In this document: positions 61,979 through 64,000 of the stretch, one piece after another
Numbering within the stretch: the first letter of the stretch is position 1
How the letters are laid out: the number at the start of each line of letters is the position of its first letter
From: Asterella californica
Taxonomy: Eukaryota > Streptophyta > Marchantiopsida > Marchantiales > Aytoniaceae
DNA length: 64,000 bases
Direction: 5' to 3'
NCBI GenBank assembly: GCA_036924285.1
Contig: JAYKYS010000016.1
Span: 7,378,001-7,442,000, forward strand
Notes under the pieces: model-generated
Databases searched by the model: none
What the model saw: the letters and a program-made list of their open reading frames with translations, nothing else
What the model was told of the DNA's origin: nothing
Translations under genes and position numbers: made by a program

Positions 61979-63341
61979 CTATTCTTGAAGACTATGCTTA
62001 GCTACTAGTTCTTAGCTATTGTTCTTAGCTACTAGTTCTTAGCTTTGGCTTTACCACTAGACGAAAACGGTGTCTTCTAAGAATACGTGCAAGTATTTAT
62101 GGACTTGTTTGAGGTAGTAGGAGATCTTTTTGCACGTTCTTAGAGGAGTGGTAGGGCTACCCCATAATACTAGGAGGAAGTTTCCATTGCAGTAGTGTTT
62201 GTTTATACCGTAGAGACGCGTATGAAGACAGTTGGTGACAGTTGTCTTGGGTGAGCTAGTAGAGCTACCACGTAGATACTTTTGGAGCTACTAGAGGTGT
62301 GGACATCTAGTTAATGACCTTAGATACATGTTATGACAGTTGATCGTCATCTATTGTGCATGTGGTCATCGAAGAATATATAGGTGAGCTCAGTAGAAGC
62401 GGGGTTAGGCAGATTGGTGTCACCTGTGGTGACGAGATTTTGACGATATGGTTAGAGCTTAGTGTTCGCAGTTGACACGGGTTGTCACCATTGAGGTCCA
62501 CGGAGATTCTGACGGAGATTCAGCTGCAGTAAGCAGTGGGTCCACACGGAGTGGTGTGAGATACCAATCAGTAGCACCGGTCTCATCAGCGGAGAACACC
62601 GAGTCAGACGAGGACGTGGTTGAAAGTACATATAGTGTGGTCATACCGTTGTTGTGGGACATGGACAAGATCTATGAGACCACGAAAAGACCTTGACGAT
62701 ATTCAGATACGGTGGGTACCAATTGAGCTGGATGAATTCATACATGAGTTCGACCGTTGGTTCTATCTGTAGCAGATGCAAAACCCACAACTGTGTACAC
62801 CCTTCATGACGTGGAAGGGTTCGTTTCAACACTTGGAGGGACCACCGATGGATGATTACCATGTGTTCAAGTGAGACTACAACGTGGAGACTGAGTTGTG
62901 GAGACAACATTGATCTCCCAACTACGTTTCTATCACTATTGACGCAGTTTCGAGAGGCGTAGCATTTACGAGTTCGGGTGTCAGTAGATCCACCAGTGAC
63001 GGAGTATCTACTATCAGCGGTGCGTCCACTGGTAGTGGAGTAGGTGGTGGTATGAGCGAGATACCAGCAAGGTTTAACCTTGTGGTTCAGTTCTTCTAGT
63101 GTCTGAGGAAGAACTATCAGGGTGTGCGGACAGACAAGTTGAGGAGTTTGCAGGAGTTCCAACGGAAGACGAGAGAGAGCCTACGCGAGACGTTTACTCG
63201 CATGAGGCGGTTGATCAGTGTTACCCAAGGGGTATTGAAGCACAGGCGGTCTAGTTCTAGTATGGGATACTGGACTGAGAGATACGTAGGAGAATCAGAG
63301 ATGCGAATTCTCTCTAGAGACACCGCTCCGACGTTGACGGT
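61979..63341 (+). mobile_element. Retroelement body, second copy, gag cut off
   Basis: The plus strand at 63117-63341 encodes gag sequence parallel to copy 1: VRTDKLRSLQEFQRKTRESL, TRMRRLISVTQGV and LSRDTAPTLTVV. Further upstream, 62400-63100 matches the minus-strand region 26850-27350 in broken frames. At 63341, where copy 1 continues FDLAERIE, the frame ends and an unrelated 108-bp repeat begins. Confidence 0.7.
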
Positions 63342-63851
63342 TGTCGTGCGCATACACATCGCTACACAACATACATCGTTGTCAGAGATACACCACACAT
63401 ACACATAACACATGGACGATGTCATACACATACACAAGTGTACCACAATAATCTGAATAGAGAAATTACCATATCCAACACTACAACAAAGATTACTCAC
63501 AAACGGTCAAGCCAAATCCACTCTAAGCACGAAGAGAATCCGGGTTACACTCAACTAGACTATCCACCATAGCCTGGAGCTTGAAGGCTCAACTCGAAGA
63601 ACTAAGGCCTCCAAGGCCTACCTGCGAAGTATACCCCAAGTGGGCTCTCTCACCAACTCGCCCCAACGGCACTAACGGCCTTACCGAGATGCGTCACTTC
63701 GCACTCGGTCAACCTAGCCGAGGTGCCAAACTGACGTGACAGCTGTCGTGCGCATACACATCGCTACACAACATACATCGCTGTCAGAGGTACACCACAC
63801 ATACACATAACACATGGACGCTGTCATACACATACACAAGTGTACCACAAT
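63342..63851. repeat. 108-bp direct repeats flanking an inverted LTR fragment
   Basis: TGTCGTGCGCATACACATCG starts at 63342 and again at 63744; both copies end GTGTACCACAAT (63449 and 63851) and differ at only a few bases. Between them, 63490-63741 is the first 250 bp of the LTR family in minus orientation, ending exactly at the LTR start (TGACGTGACA). Confidence 0.85.
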
Positions 63852-64000
63852 CGTCCCCCTAACTGGCGATTAGGTCCCTCTAACTCCAGATAGCTCCATA
63901 TCCCAGTTACGTGATATACACCTTCATGGGTGTAAGGATCAGGAGGTCGAGTGCTACATCGCTCCATCGTTAGTCGCCTATCTGCAATCCATACCACGCA
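63852..64000. other. Window edge, no feature
   Basis: Nothing recognisable; the gag frame of the retroelement does not resume here. Confidence 0.4.

Overview
The window is nuclear DNA of a land plant, probably a bryophyte-like one. Spliced genes with GT-AG introns encode plant-type proteins: the m6A methyltransferase subunit MTB, an FHA-PIN protein of the PARALLEL SPINDLE 1 type, mitochondrial ribosomal protein bL20, and a secreted dirigent-like protein. They sit in AT-rich DNA crowded with transposon remains. The species cannot be fixed from sequence alone; 'bryophyte' is an inference from the short introns, the divergent dirigent gene and the gene content.

Layout. 0-9.9 kb: a single-exon dirigent-like gene on the minus strand (1962-2624), a decayed pogo/CENP-B-type transposase (about 4.3-5.7 kb) and the 3' end of a LINE reverse transcriptase (about 6.8-8.3 kb). 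9998-12419: a foldback DNA element with 200-bp inverted ends, a perfect 8-bp target duplication and three internal tandem arrays. 14.5-19.8 kb: a nine-exon metallophosphatase gene of the Mn-dependent ADP-ribose/CDP-alcohol diphosphatase family. 21.3-21.8 kb: the two-exon bL20m gene. 24.7-29.4 kb: a minus-strand Ty3-type gag-protease retroelement with a 1.1-kb LTR, followed by a 574-bp tandem duplication. 31.2-34.8 kb: a minus-strand, plastid-targeted FAD monooxygenase (CTF2-like) that appears broken by frameshifts. 35-42.5 kb: AT-rich DNA with MITE-like palindromes, a SINE-like repeat and a PIF/Harbinger fragment. 43.6-50.4 kb: MTB, six exons, intact. 52.7-53.3 kb: a second, smaller member of the foldback family, again with a perfect 8-bp target duplication. 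54.2-57.9 kb: the PS1-like gene, seven exons, with a GC-AG first intron. 60-64 kb: a Harbinger fragment and a second copy of the LTR retroelement, this time on the plus strand.

The genes do not form a pathway or cluster. MTB acts in mRNA adenosine methylation, the PS1-like protein probably in meiotic spindle orientation, bL20m in organellar translation, and the diphosphatase in nucleotide clean-up. The most novel item is the foldback family defined by matching ends, 8-bp target duplications and tandem-array cargo.
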